Positions 1-14,600 of a DNA stretch of 64,000 bases are shown in pieces. Below the pieces are notes generated by a model. The model was given only the letters and a program-made list of their open reading frames with translations, was not told where the DNA came from and ran no database searches. Position 1 is the stretch's first letter. Each line of letters starts with the position of its first letter. Source of the stretch: Progne subis subis (Eukaryota; Chordata; Aves; Passeriformes; Hirundinidae). The position numbers and the translations under genes were made by a program. Location: positions 806,001-870,000 of the forward strand of contig JAKJHU010000054.1 in the NCBI GenBank assembly GCA_022316685.1, in the 5' to 3' direction.

Positions 1-1670
1 GGCTGACCTCCAGGCCAGCAGGCAGCTGCAGGACTTGCTGAGCTCAGGGAGAGGCTCAGCTGTTTTGTCTGTGAAATAGTGGAAAATTCCCAGCAGGGAA
101 TAAAGCAGGGTGAGGAAATTTTCAGTGTCACGGGCACACCCCAGCACCGAGGGGCAAAGTCTGGGCAGCGGCACGGGTCACACAGGGAGGACCTGGGCTC
201 CAGGTGCCCTTCTGACCTTCACATGGAGCCTTTTAATGTGATTATCCAACGAGGCAGAATCGCTTTAAATTCTGTATTTGCACGAGGGGCGGTTTGCAGC
301 CTTCTCCAGGACAATTAAACTTGAGCTTTAATTGTGTCACTGCAGTGGAACGAGAATTGAGAGTTGCCAGAGGCCCTGCCAGGCGCTGTCCCCCGCTTTT
401 CAACCTTTGGGGAGCGGCTTCAGCTGTGGAGCGCAGCAGCTCTGCTGTAAGAAATGATGAGGGAACTGCTCACCTGAGGAAAACTTGAGCTCAGCCATGG
501 AATTGCAAGGGAAAATCCCAACAGTGTTCGCAGCAGCAGGGAAAACCGAGCTCGGGCAAAGGGAAGCCAGGAAAGGTCGGCATTACCCATTTACACTGGA
601 GTTTAATTGTTACCTGTAAGGAAAAGAACAGGAACTGGTTTATCTGCAGGTGAAATAACAGGAACGAACTGTCCCGAGGGCAGCCAGAGCACCAGAGCGA
701 GGGGAGGCTCATCCCTAACAATCAGGGCAGGGGGAATTCAGGATTCCATGGGGAATTCAGGATTCCAGGAGGAATTCAGATCCTGGGTGTGGGTGAGGGG
801 CCTGCACCCCGTGATGTCACCCCACAGGACACCCAGTTACTCCTCTGATTCCTCATCCAGGCAAAGCTTTGTGGCCTTTGAACAGCAAGAGCTGTGCCAG
901 GCAGAATTAAATTCTTGGTGAAGGTAAAAAACATGGATTGCATCAGAACACAAAAAACCCTGTAGCTCCAAAAATGCCTTTTTTTTTTTCCTGTGTCTCT
1001 GTCTGAGATTGCTGGGTAAGAGTTACATGGACAATTCTCCAGGGAAAAGAAGTCTGGGAGGATGCTGGGAGAGATGAAAAGGACTGGAAGGTGATACTGG
1101 CATCCCTTTTTTCCTTCTGCAGCTGAAAAGGAGCCCCCAAAATCTGGGAAAACGGCAGCCCCAGGTGATACTACTGCTCAGGGCTGATTTACAAGGAGGA
1201 TCAGCTCAAATCATTTCCTGGGCCCACTGAGCAACTCAAAGCTGATAAAGCAGAGAATCTGACGCAGTAAAATCCCATCATCACTTGACAACAGGAGGGA
1301 AATATAAAACCAGATCAAATATTGGCTCTGCTCAAGAGGATATTCCAGGGGAGGCACGAGTGCAGTGTATTTAATATAAGTAGGGAAGAAACCACACCTG
1401 AAAAGTGAAGCATAATTGGTGGAGAATAATCAAAAGCGTTTTGTATTATCACCAAGGCACTCAGAACCTCTACAACATCCAGTAAAATGGGATGTGGTGG
1501 AGAGATTGTAAATTCCCTTTGGAGGAGGAGAGCAGAAAATGGGAACTGCTGTCCCTGACCCAGAGGAATGACACTGGTTAATTAACCTGAAATATCCTAA
1601 ATTTTCCATGCTAAACACTGCAAGAGGAGAGAAAACACAAGTGGTGCAACACATAGGAGATGCCAGCGAA
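1..1670. other. No gene recognised (left flank)
   Basis: I see no splice-bounded exon with recognisable protein similarity and no RNA gene here. Short open frames lack family motifs. The stretch lies downstream of the inferred NIPSNAP2 3' end and reads as intergenic DNA. Confidence 0.5.
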
Positions 1671-1689
1671 AAGTGAAAATTAAAAGGAT

Positions 1690-1695
1690 TTTATT
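1690..1695 (-). terminator. Candidate distal NIPSNAP2 poly(A) signal
   Basis: AATAAA on the minus strand about 1 kb downstream of the NIPSNAP2 stop codon. It would give a 3' UTR of roughly 1 kb, with cleavage near 1,670. A second AATAAA overlaps the stop codon itself, so which signal is used is uncertain. Confidence 0.4.
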
Positions 1696-2684
1696 GACTG
1701 ATACGTTCTTCCTGAAAACTCGTTGAAATGTACAAACTGGACATTCAGAACTGATTTGTACATTCAGAATGTTACACTGATTTCTTGGAGCCACTTGAGA
1801 GAGAGAGAATATTACTGTCACAGGATGTTCACATCGTCGCAGACACCGAAAAGTGTGGATACATTCTAGCCTAGAAGTGAAACCAAAACAGAACTGGACA
1901 CCATGGAACACGAGACCCCAACCCAGCCGTGGGGGCTGCAGCCCCGCTGCGAGCCTGAGCCAGCGCTGCTTATGAAATTCAACCCCTTCTCCCCGAGTCT
2001 GGAGCTGCCTGGGGAGGGAAATGCCTGGGAGGGGACGGATTCCCTGCAGGAATCGGGCAGTGTCTGCGGGGGAAGCGTGGCTCCCCCCGCGTGGGATCCA
2101 TTCCGGGGGGAGCTTCCACACAGAAGTGTCCCCAGAGACCCTGCAATGTCCATAAGCCATCCCCTGCCACACAGCGCTATCCCAAATCAACGACTGCCTG
2201 CTTGGAAACGGAGATTTGCTGATTTCAGGCCCGCTCCACAGGCCGGGGGCGATGTCACAGCAACCCCCGAGCTGCTCGTTCCCCGATTCGAAATGAAATT
2301 CTCATTTCTCCAGAGCCTCTCGTGTCACTCCTGTTTGTTTTGGAAAGCTGCAGCTGTTAAATGCTCGCAGCAGCGCTGTTACTGAGCTCTGGGCAGGGCC
2401 TGTGGAGCGGGAGATTTCAAACCCTGTGGGTCACACGTTACCTGGGGGCCTGGCCCACACATCTGGACTTGTTTCCAATTCCCCAGCCTTTTAATCACAG
2501 TCCTGGTGCTGTTTTTTTTTTTCTCCCCCCCCTAAGAGCAGAAGGTCGTGGGTTCTGAAGAAAAGAGGTCTCTTTTATAAGCTCAATACAGTACTTTTAT
2601 ATTTCAGACTATGATATACAGTGTATACCATAAATTAAGACAAATACTTGTCACTTCATCTATGTAGGCACAAGGAAATCAGTG

Positions 2685-2690
2685 ACTTTA
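2685..2690 (-). terminator. AATAAA overlapping the NIPSNAP2 stop codon
   Basis: The last codons read CTT CAA TAA and are followed by AG, so an AATAAA hexamer begins inside the Gln codon and contains the TAA stop. If used, it would leave a 3' UTR of only about 15-30 nt. Confidence 0.3.
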
Positions 2691-5600
2691 TTGAAGTGGA
2701 GATATCTTCAAGGGTATCATGATTCTGGACTCCATCTCCTGAATAAGGGGCACTGGAAAAAAAAATGGAGAGAGGTTTTAATTTCACTGACAGAGTAATT
2801 CAGTAATCATTCCTCTAGCACGGTAGTTTTGGGGATTAAAAAAATAGTTTTAAAATTAATATCATCTCTCTGCTTGTTTGAAGACAAATATTTCCATTCT
2901 TTTCACCAAAATGGAAGGGATCCTACATTCTTCTGGTGTAACTTCCTTTGAAACGTGCCCTACAGACCCCAAAGCTGACATGCTTGGCACACTTCTGGGA
3001 GTTTTGTTGTGACAGCTTTCTTTGATCTCAGAGATCTCCTGGCTTTTCGTTCCAAAGTCTAAATTCCCTTTTCCCAGCAATGCATTTAACAAGGCTCCTG
3101 TATGCCATGAAACATTCAAAGTAATCATTTCATATAAAGGTAAATTTCACTCCTGGCTCCCTAAATCTTTGGACAAACATTTACATAAACCTCCTCTTCC
3201 ACAGGAAGTGCTGCTATAAAAATTCAATATTAATGCAGCATTTTTTTTTTTTAGCGCTTGGGCGACTTTTCCACGTGCAACCAGCTGCAAAATTCACTTT
3301 ACAGCTCAGCGCAACGCCCCTCTGCTCCTTTACAGACTAAGAACTGACACAGACACTCATTTCCCCAGGAGGTACCCAACTTTTCCTCCCAGTGCTGAGG
3401 AGCAGAGAGGGTGGCACAGCCCAAAGTCTGCCCCCAGCATTCCGGAGAAGTTAATGGGTTACCTGTGTAATAAACCAGTTCATCCCAGCCAGGTTTGTGC
3501 CACGCTGCGTTCCTTATATCTTCCCTGGTTTGCAGGTCTTTGTAAGCTGGGGAAACAAGCACAGAGTGACTCCTGGCCCTTCTGCAAAGGAAGGGATCTC
3601 TTAGAAGGATCCCAAGGAGGAATTAGGAGGCTGGGAACAGCAGGAAGGAAAAACCAAATTAAAAAATCAGGAGTTCTCTGGCAGAAGGAAAAGCTTCCCA
3701 GAGCAGCACAAAGAGAAGGAGCTGGGGAAGAGAGAGAATGCCTGGGCACAGGTAAGATAATGCAAATCAGGGCTGTCAGATTGCTGAAATATAAAATTGT
3801 GGATTGTTGGGATATGAAGGAAAAACTGGAGTAATTTCTAACAGATTATTGCTTTTCAATTTGAAGCAATCCTAAGGTGTTGATGAGGATGAATGCACAG
3901 AGAAAGCCAAAACACCTCCATGCAGGAATGGAAATAAATGCCTGCTTTTCCTTTCTGCAGGCGTGGTGAAGGTGAGGCTTGAAATGAAACCGTAAAAAAC
4001 TGATTTCAGCAGGGTTGTGCTTGTGGGACTGAGAGCAAACATTGAGCTCCCAAGGAGGAAGGGACAGCAGAAACCGTGGGTGAAACAGAACAAACCAGGA
4101 AATGATCATTTCTTGTTTGGTGAAGGATAAATTTGCCTAGACAAAAATTAAAACAAAACAAAACAAAACAAAACAAAACAAAAAAACAAAACCCCCAGCA
4201 AATTAAGAAATTAAAAAAAAAAAAAAATTAGGAAAATAAAAAAAAACTTTTAAGACACCATTTCCTATGCCTTTTGTAAAACTATTTCCTCCAAAAAAGT
4301 GACTGGGCTGACTCAGTGGGAGAAAAAAAAAATCCAAACAAGCAGAGAGCAGGAATTTACCCCAAAGGTGATGGACCATGTAGAGCTGTCCAATCTGGGA
4401 GAAAAATCCCCCAACTGCTTCATTGTTGTCCTGTCGGAACCGAATGGCACGAGCCCTGCAGAGGAGCAGAGACATCAGAGCCCGGGCAGGGAAATCAGGG
4501 AGGAAAACAGCCTGGAAGGGAAGCTGGGATGTTAAACTGCCTTTGCTGTGTGCTTGAGCAATTAAAAGTGAGAAAAAGCGTGCACCATGCTCGTTTTCAG
4601 CACTCTGTAATTAAGATTTACCTCAGTGGTTTGTGAGGACGTGTTAAAATTTTCTACATTCTCACTAAGCTCTGCATTAATCATTTCTCAGCCAAATTCA
4701 GGATACAGGTAATTGCTGAAACAGCGTGAAGTGGCCTTTTTATAGCAGGTTTTATAACTAAATCCTTAAGTTTTAGTCGTGTCAGCTTTGCCACGTTAAT
4801 TTCCCCCAGATTTTGTGGTAGAGGAATACAGCTTTTTATTCATGCAGATCTTTGCATGAATTAAGGTAAATATTTCTCTTATTGCATCTTATAAACAGAT
4901 TTTCCACCCGTAGAGATGTGCCTATTTTATATTAAAAAAAATAAAAATCTAAATTCAATTTGTTCAAATGAATGTAATTGAAAAAATTACATCAATGACA
5001 AGTCTGAAAATCTAAGTCCTCACCTTTGCCCAAATAATTGAAAATACTCCAAATTGTTTAACTATCAACCACTAGAACTGCAAGGACAATTGAGTGACAA
5101 CTGCAAGGGCAAAAGTGAGTGTAAATTGAAATAAACTTACACTGGTTAAAAAATAAGACAGAACCAGAAGCATATAATCAATAGCAAACTGTCTCAAATA
5201 CTTCTAACCCATATATTAAAATACAAATGTGCTGCTCAGCAGCTTTTCAAGATGCAATTTGACTCTGAAAGCTTCAAGAGCCAAGATTTAAGCTGAAATA
5301 TGGGAAAGATGAACCAAGTCTCCCAGAAGAAGCGCCACTCTTCCCAAGCAGCTTTCTGCTGAAAATCCAGGGTTTTTTTGCAGCAAACTGGGAGGGTTCT
5401 GAGAAGCAAAACTAAACCACAGAGGGTTGTTTGTGCACAGAATTCGATTTTTTTTTATCCTCAGAGGGTCACAGGACTGTCTGAGCAGGGGAGCAAGTGC
5501 AGAGCAGCTCCTTAAGTGGGGGTTTGGTGGCTTTGGTGCCGCCCTGGCACCTCCTGTCCTGCTTTTTCTACACCTGCACCTCTCAGGCCTGACACTTACC

Positions 5601-8600
5601 AGTAATTGCCCCACTCAATCATCGTTCCAGGCTGCAAAAACAAAACACACTGTTACAGCTGCAGTTTAAAACAAAGCAAAACAAAAAATTATACAATTTT
5701 CACACCGTCTCTGTATGGAAACCTCCCAGTGTTAACACAATCCCTTCCTCTGAGCGATAAGAATATTAAAGTAATCTCTTAATTGCACTGTTTACCACCT
5801 CTTAGTCATCTCTGGAGCATCCCTCAAAGCAACCACAGGGTTTCAGCCCTGCAGACATCAGGATCTTCTTGGAGCCTGCCTTCACCTCAGACCCCACACT
5901 CAGACTCAGAAATCAGCTTGGATTAAAAAAAAAAGCAGATTTTTCAGACAAGCTCTGATTGCCACAAAAACCCTCCTGAAGGTTTTAGGACAGCACCGAG
6001 CTTCAAAACTCAGCAAGGAATAAAAATTCTGACTTACTCTGAGCTGGTAGGATCTCAGTTCATAAATGTTAGGGCCATCTCTGGGGACAGGCTCGTTCCA
6101 GAAGCTGAACTCCAGCAGGAGCTGGTTCTTACGGGAGAGGAGCATGTTACCCCTCTCCTTACGGAATTCTGTGAATTCCTAAAAAACAACGTGGGACAAC
6201 GGATCAAATCCTGCAACAACAAACAGCAGGACACCACAGGGTGGCTTAGGTTTTTTTTTAATGCTGTCAGGGTTGTGGGGCGGTGAAATCCTGAAAGGAA
6301 TGTGAATTCTTCATGGTGAATCTGAGAATTCCAAGGATTTTCACATGAAGCGTTCAGGAATTAAACCTGAATAGTGACAATAAATCCTTTCTCAAAGAGG
6401 TTTATGGGTTTGTACAGGAAGGGATGAGACACTTTGGCATCTGAATCTGCATTTTTCAAATTGCCCTGCCTGCTCTTTGCTCTCTTGTGAGTAACAAAAT
6501 CTGCATTTTTTACCTTATTTTGACGAAGTTTGCTCATGACCTCATTGAGAGCTGGGTAACCTCCCTCATATCTCCACAAATGAACTGAAACAGAGAAAAT
6601 GTCACTTTTTTCAGGGATGTCCCAGACCAGTGGTAAATCTTATGGAAAAAAAAATAAAAAAATCACACTATAAAATGCTCTTCACACTACAAAATTACAC
6701 AAAAATAGAAACCAGGCAGCAGGTTTGAAAATAGATTTTCACTAAGGAAAGCGAAATATTGGGATATTTTAGGGACAATGGAATCATCTGCTTTTTGAAA
6801 GGGGTTCTCTTGGAAAATTTCACAATTTACTCTGAGGTTACAGGGGAGTTTCTGAAAGGACTTTTTGTTGCCATGCCAGTAAGGTGTGATCGCTTGTCAC
6901 GACAATTAATGAAATTAAGATTCAGCTGAAGAGGATGACTAAATTCCAAAAACGTGCTTTGTACCAATTTCATCTAAGAGCAGTAGAGGGGCAGATTTTC
7001 AGTTCAGTAAATTACTCCAGCACAAAAGCAAGACACTTTCTGTAGGACATGGAAAACGATGCAAATGCTATTTCTGAGCTCAACATTAACAGAAGCAGAA
7101 GAAAACTGAACATTTGCTTGGAATTCCCCCATAAAAACCAATTAGAGTATCTATGTTTGTATCTAATTTTTTTTCCAAAGAATTCCCTCTAATAATTAAT
7201 CAGAATAAACCCCTTTAACAAATCACAGAAAGATGTGTTTACAAGCATTTAGCATAGCAAGGCAGTAATTTCACCTGACAGAAGAATAAAACCTATTTTC
7301 TCCCCTCCTGAGCAGCTTTTCCAAGACAGCAAAGGAGGCTGATGGGAGGCACTTCCCTGGGAGAGCAGATTTCTGCTCCTGCTGCCTCAGCCCCAGGGCA
7401 GATCTGATGGATCCACCTGATATTAACCCAGCACTGAACAAGTCAAACCCCACAATCTGCTTGATTCCAGTGTTGCAAAACATTTCCAAGGCAGGCTGGG
7501 GATGCAGTGACAGATCCAGCCTGTGTTAATCTGTTCCAAAAGCAGCCACTGGGACTTGCCTGAGGAATTCCCATTTCAATTGTCCTCATTCCCCAATTCC
7601 CCTCCACCTTCCAGGGTTGGCTCTCAGACATTGTTTGGTTCATCTGCTGTTAATTCCCTGCATTTGTTCAGTGTCAATACTGCAATATGCTGGCAGTGCA
7701 GGGAGAATTGATGTGTGCAGGAGTTTATTCTTTAATTAGGAAGCAACAGCACCGATCTTGGCAGAGCTCTCACAGAACCTCTACGGATTTGGATCTGTGG
7801 CTTCCCATTCCTTCCAATTCCCAGGGCATTTTTCAGGTTTTCTCTCTACTCTGGGCTCTTTGGAGTTACCTCTGTAGCAGCTCTTCAGTCATGTCTAGTT
7901 CCAGTTTGTTTTCATAGTTAGGCAGTATCCTTGTATGAACATGAACAGAAAGATTTTTACTCTCCCCCAGTAAAGTTTCGTGTTAAGTTCACAATGCAGA
8001 TGAGCTGGAACGATTTGCAATTCATTATCATACAGCAATTACAGTCTGAAAGGCTGAGCAAAGCTTTTATAGTGCCCAAAGGAGGGACAAACCCTGGCTT
8101 TGCAAGTCACCCATAAATACTCAAGAGCTGTGCCCACAGGACTGTATTTTACAAATACACCCCCAAAACCTGTTAATTTCAACAACCTGGAAAACATGAA
8201 AGAAAAAAAAAAAAAATACATCAACAATGAGACAAAACCAAAGGAATGAAGGCTCTGCTGTCCAGCCCAGCACGACAAAAGCAAGCAGTGCACATTTAAG
8301 ACAGCTGAGACGTGATGCACACACCCCCTCACTGGACACATCCCCACAGGGGTTTGTTTTTGGGATGATTTAAAAAGAAGAAACCTGCCAAGCACATGGG
8401 TTTACATTGGGTTGTACTTCTATCTCCTACCAGCCTGATCTTGCTCTCCGTACCACGTGTTCCAAGTCCCCACCAGAGCACAAGGGTAGTGTTTTTCTTC
8501 ATGAATCTTTGGCAGCACCTCTTGACTTGAAAACAAGGAACACACAGACACTGGGTTGCATTGACCTTCAGGGAGGCCACAGTCCATAAATGTATAACAC

Positions 8601-11600
8601 AGCATCATGCTAGGAACATTCACAAGCTTTATTTTGCAGAGGAGAAAGCTGAAATATCAAATTCTGCTATGCAGGGGGGAAGGTGGCTACACCCCCATGA
8701 GGAATTAAGGTGAGTGTTAGCATTTCTTTTAGAAATCTGTGACAAAGGAGTCTTTGGATGCAGTAAATTAGGTGTATCTAAATAATTATGTCTATGTAAA
8801 AGGTTATCCAACACACCAGGAAGACAAGTATCAGGATATCTCACTGAAAATTGAGCCTATGTGGGTGATCTGCTGGAGGAAAAGCTTTTCTTTGCCTGAG
8901 GAAAAGCTCCCCTTGAGGTGGGGAGAATGCACAGAAATATGAAAGCACACTCTTCTAAACCAGTTACAACTGCTGAGCTGAATGAATAAAAATAATTTGG
9001 GAATAATGGCTGTACCTCAGAGTATTGCTTTTTGATTTCAGTTTTCCTAGTTTGAGGCAACTCACCAATGAAAACTGGGACAGCCTTAAAAATACCCCCA
9101 CCACAAAATTTGTCTGGCTCTTCCCAGGATTTCTGACACTCTCTCAAACTTCACAAGTGGCCCATATTAGCAGGAGGAAATTAAGTTTTGCTGATTGCTG
9201 ACTGGGCCAAGACAGCATTCCCTGCACTGTGCCTTGATGAATAAGTCAATTAGTCGGGTTGAACTCTGCCTTTTCTATTTTTCCCTAAATAATTACCCTT
9301 CTTCCTCAGTTTGGCTCCAGTCTCTGCACACTATCAAGGAATAAAAAGTAGGCTGGGCTGGGAGTCATTAGAGATGAGTTTTCCTCTGGATTCTGCCACT
9401 GACTTTCCAGACAACCTTGAGCAAATCTCATCACCAATTTGTACCTCGACATTTTCTCACTAGTCAGTGTAAATAATATGATAAAATGATTTTCCGAGGA
9501 CATTCTCAAGGATGTTTCACTACCAGTTCATTTTTGCAAAGCAGAATGAGATCCTGGAAAGGCAGCTTTGAGGAAGAATGGGAAATTATTGCATAACTCT
9601 ACCATATAGGGCTAAAAAATAGAGAAAAAATGCTCACAGAACAGCCTTTTAAAAAAAACATTCCCTGATTTTCATAATTCCGTCCCTAATTCTTCAGAAG
9701 GGCTCCTTAACCACCGTGATTCATGAAATACTCTCGTAATTGTCTTCATTACATTATTTATTAATACCTGATGAATAACTCTCATTTTGATTTGATACAG
9801 AATAAACCTGTTCTTTTCTTTTCTTTAGGAGAGACAGGAGAGAAGTTCAGAGGTTTAATTTTGTTTATTACTTTATTCAAGTTGTCTCCTTGCCTGAAAT
9901 ACTTCCATTTGCTTTTGGAAAGAATCAATCTAACCACAGATATTTCATCTGAGTGCTGTCAGAAGTTTCTTTCTGTGCTGTTTGTCTCTTTCCTTGAAAA
10001 CAGAAATCTCTGCTCTCACCCAACATTCAGGCAGCTCATGAAATACTGCAGAGAAGTGATTCCCTGTCTTGCATAATTGGACATGTTTATATTCAGCTTT
10101 TGAACAGCAAGCTGCCTGAATGTTAATTGCCCTTTACTGTGTATCTATTTTTTAAACAACAAAACAAGCTAAAAATACCTCGACTGAATGTTATTTTAGT
10201 GGACTTTATGCTTCTAAAACAGGTTCTGGGTTATCCAGCCCAACACAGGGAGGCACAGAGGTGACAGATGAGCTGTGCAGCTACCCAGGAAGGGCTGAGG
10301 ACATGAGCTGGGACTTCCTCCCCTCCCTCCAGCCCAGCTGCTGTGCTCACACTTCAATGTTGGTTGCAGAAAGGTGTCATTACGCTGAGAATGTTTTTTA
10401 TTGTCAGTGAGAAAAGCACTGCTGGGGTGCCAGGCTCACTCCATCCCCAAGTTTAAACACAGTTTCAGGGCTCCAGAGGGGGGGTTGTGGAGCAGAAAAG
10501 GAGCAGTATTTCTGCAGTTTTACCCTTAAGGCAGTCAATTATAAGTGTAATTCCTACGTGTTCTAAAGCTGTAACTTTCTGGGAAAGCTGTCCCAGTACT
10601 GCTCCCTTTGGAGGGAATCACCCCATCCAAGGGTTTGTGAAACTCCTTGGGAGCAGCTCAGCAACAGGACTTGTGCAGAGGGATATAAATGAGCTGAGAG
10701 GAAACCAACCCCTGGGTTTTCAACATCTCCAAGTTCTACCTGAGTTTGGCACTGGCGTAGTTTTATTTACCAGCGATCTCTCCTTCCAGCGTGCAGACAA
10801 AACCCATCCCCAGCCTGGCAGCTGCAGTGGGAATGCCAACATTCCACCTTTTCCTGATGGGAGCGGGAGCTTTAACAACACCCAGGGAAGGGGGAGAGCT
10901 GCTCCAGCAAGTGTCACCAAAGCTCTCATGACAGGAATCATCCTCAGCTGCAGCTCAGGAGATGACAACACCGAGAGGGAAATGGTGTGGAGTACAGGAC
11001 TTTTTGCTCTTTCATAGGATCTAATACCAAATCCTAAAACAACAGAATTTAGTCACCTCCCCTCTACGTAACTATGCTCTCTGCCGATTTTCACATCAAA
11101 TCAACACGTCTAGAAGGCGAAAAGAGAACTCACACACTTACCAGAGCTTGTTGTAGGCCTCTAGACATTCGGGTTTGACATTGTGAACTGCAACAACAAC
11201 AAGAGGGCCGTGAGGCAGGCAGGGGCACAGGGAAGGAACGGCGCTGCTGGACACAAAGCCATCACTCACACTGCAGTTTGTACAGGCTGCTGGTCTCTCG
11301 TTTGGCCAGGAGGTTGGAGTGGGCGTCTTTCCTGGGATCCACTTTGCGCACAAAGAGGGACTTTAACCAGCTGTCCTCGCGGGCGCTGCGGGCCGAGGAG
11401 CCCAGGCCCCTGCAGGGAACAAGGACAGGCCGCTGAGCCCCTGCAGTGCCCACCAGGAAGGCAGGGCAGCCACGGCTTTAACGGGAATTGTAACATCAAA
11501 CCCTACAGTTACACACCGCTGACACTTCCCACCCTGTCTCTCCCAGCAAGGCAAAGGCGCCTCATCCCCACTGAGATTTATCATTTCACTACACACATTT

Positions 11601-14600
11601 ATCCACATTACCCGTGGTTATTCCCTGTGCAATTAATAACCATGGTTATTCCCTGCCTATTTATCATCTTTGTAACCCACTGTCTTTGCCCAGGGCTGGG
11701 TCTGGCCTGGGGTAAACAGTCAGGAGTGAAAAAGAGCAAAAAAAGGTGCAGAAGGAGAAGTGTGCTCAGTGTAAAAGGGAAAGGAGCTGCCATATGTTCC
11801 TGTGCTGCTTTAAGACAGTTCTACAAAAGGGAAAGGGAAATGTCTTTCAAGAGGAAAAAATAGCATGAAAGACTAATTTGGGAAAAGGATGAGTGGTAGG
11901 AAATAACCAGCCAGGAGATATTTCAATTCCAGATTCTGGCAGCTGCATCAGGTAGGGAGACAGAGCCAGGCTCTCTGTACAACACCCACGCTCCCCTCGC
12001 CTCTCAACACAAGGGTTTCACTGGCTTTTCTTATCTAATCTTTATTCAGCTTCTCCAAGAACACTTTCAAAATAGTGTCACCTCCCTTTACATCAGAGCA
12101 CACAGACCAAGTGATTACTGTGGGTTAAGCGATGGGTTAAAGGAATTATTCCTCTTTTCCAGATGATCAAGACACGGAATTGGATGCATTTACCTGATCC
12201 TCTGCAATGTCTGACAAGCCCAAATGTTTTTGCTTCTTTCTCTTCCTTCAATATGCCCTTTTTTTTTTGACAGCCCCATAATAGCCAAGGTGAAGAAAAT
12301 TAATTCTGTCACAAGCTTCTCCTGAAATACTAAAATATTAAATGTGGCATTTATACCACATATATTTACTTCTAAGCTGGAAATCTCAGCCTTTTCCCAC
12401 CTCAGATGTCAACTTTTCACCCTTGATTACTGACTTGGGGATCCAGAAGACAGCTGGACCTCCAGCCCAAAGCTTTCTTCCAGGAAAAAAAAAAATAGGG
12501 AAGGAAAATCTCAATGGCCTTTGGGAAAATATTCCCCTGGACACACCTGTATTACACAGAGTTTTTTACAACAACCTACCTTTTAATCCCAGTGTCAGAA
12601 AAGAACAGAATGACCTGGTTCTGCCCATGGGAGCAGGATGGAGGAAAGTATTTCACAGCAGAGAAACAACCACAGCTGAGATGACCTTCAGCATGGAGAA
12701 ATAATGTATAAATCTTGGTGTATTTATTGAAAATGGTGCCTTGGGCACACACACAAACAAGTGGCTGTGCTGGAAGCCAAGCAGCCACTTCCTGAGGGCA
12801 GGCATTTGAAGGGCATTCCATGATAAGGCTGCTGCTGGAGCGGAGCTTTCTCTGAGCTCGGAGCACGGCGGGGAACCCCACCTCAGAAATTCAAGTTTTG
12901 TTTTAAAAAGCTCCCTCAAATCAAGCCCTTGCTGGCTCCAGGAGGCAGAAGTCAAGCCCACTCCTGCAATACTCAGGCCTGTGAACTCGCACCATTCCCT
13001 CCCCTTTAATAAACAAAGTTAGCAGAGTAATATTTAGAAAACTCATCTATGAGGATCACTGCTTGTAGCAAACTTGGAAGAGGAAAGAGAGAAATAATCC
13101 TGATGCTGTTTTTGTGAACTTCAGCAGCAGTAGGAGTAAGCTGGAGCTACAGGGATAACTCTGAGAAGCAAATTTCTTTGCTGTTAGGAGAATCTCATGA
13201 CTTCAACGTTCAACTGCACCTAAAATTGGAGGGATGGTTAATTTTCAAAACAATGACATGAGTAATACTTTACATTTATAGGAAATCTTTTCCCCAGCAG
13301 CTGTAAAGATCCTCATGAGCACTGACTAACAAATCACAACTAAATATACACCTCACATAGAATAAAGGTAACAGGCTGAGTTTATTAAACCAGATGTTCA
13401 CTGCACCCAAACTGAGATTCAAGGGCCTGATTTTTAATCAATATCCTAAAATACCACTGACTCCCATGAACCAAGAAGGCCTGAACCGATCACTGGCTCA
13501 ATTTTGGGGGCAATCTGTACCCAAAATTAGCTCTGGAGGAGCAGGGACTGAATTCAGGTCTTTAAACAGCTGTGAGCATCAACTTGTCTTTGGTGGGAAG
13601 TCCTCAACCTGCAAATATAAACTGTGGGCTTTGCCTTCTTGCTACAAAGGTTGGGCTCTGAACATAAAAGGCTAACACTCAATAGCTTGCTTAGATTAGA
13701 TTAGATGAGATTAAAAAATGTCAGGGAAAACACTTCTTTACACTTAGCTCCTGCTTCAGCAACAAAATATAACCTGGGTGGGACATAACCATGTCAAGTG
13801 TTTAGATTTTGTGGTAACCAAACCTGCCTGGAAAAGTAAGAAAAACAACTTGTTTATCGTTTGACAGTTTTTGATCTGTGGTCTAAACAAAGTTTATTTG
13901 AAACTAAAATTACCCCAAAACATGCACATAAAACTTCACAACATATTCTCTGAACAGCTGCTTGCAGGGATGCTTTTAATCTTGTCTATTCTGATGCTTG
14001 AGGCAGCAGCTTTCCCCGTTTCAAAGAAAGGGAGGAAAAACCGTGTAGATCCATCCCAGCTTGGGAATTCTTGTGTTTCCATCACCTTGTGCCTGCTTCC
14101 TACACCTGGGAGGTGCCCCTGGAGCTGTGTGCGTGTGTCTGCACCTCGGGCACCCCTGCACACAGAGATGCAAATCTCTGCACCCCAAAACTCGAGGGCT
14201 GTGCCTCCCTGTGTGCCCTGGCACCGGGAGAAGGGCGCAAACCCCGGCTCCCACGGGAAGCACGGATACACCAGCCCTGACTCCCCAGGGGATTCTACGA
14301 GTGGCTGTGGATGGTGAAGGCAGGAAGATGTCGGGATGTGCGCTCACACAGCCCAGCCCGGGGGAAACGCGGGTTTTGGGCTGTGCACCCTGTTGCTCGC
14401 AGGAGTTGCGATCCGGAGCAGCTGCACGCCCTGATCCTGGAGGGACATGCGGAGCATCCAGGTATTTAAATCCCAGGAATACACGTGTGCAGGGCGGCCG
14501 GACTCCCCGAACCGTGGGGTGCCCTGTCCCATGCGGGGGTGTCCGTGAGGGGACTGAGGCGTCGCTGCAGGGAAGTGCTCTCGGTGCCCCCTCAGCCCGG

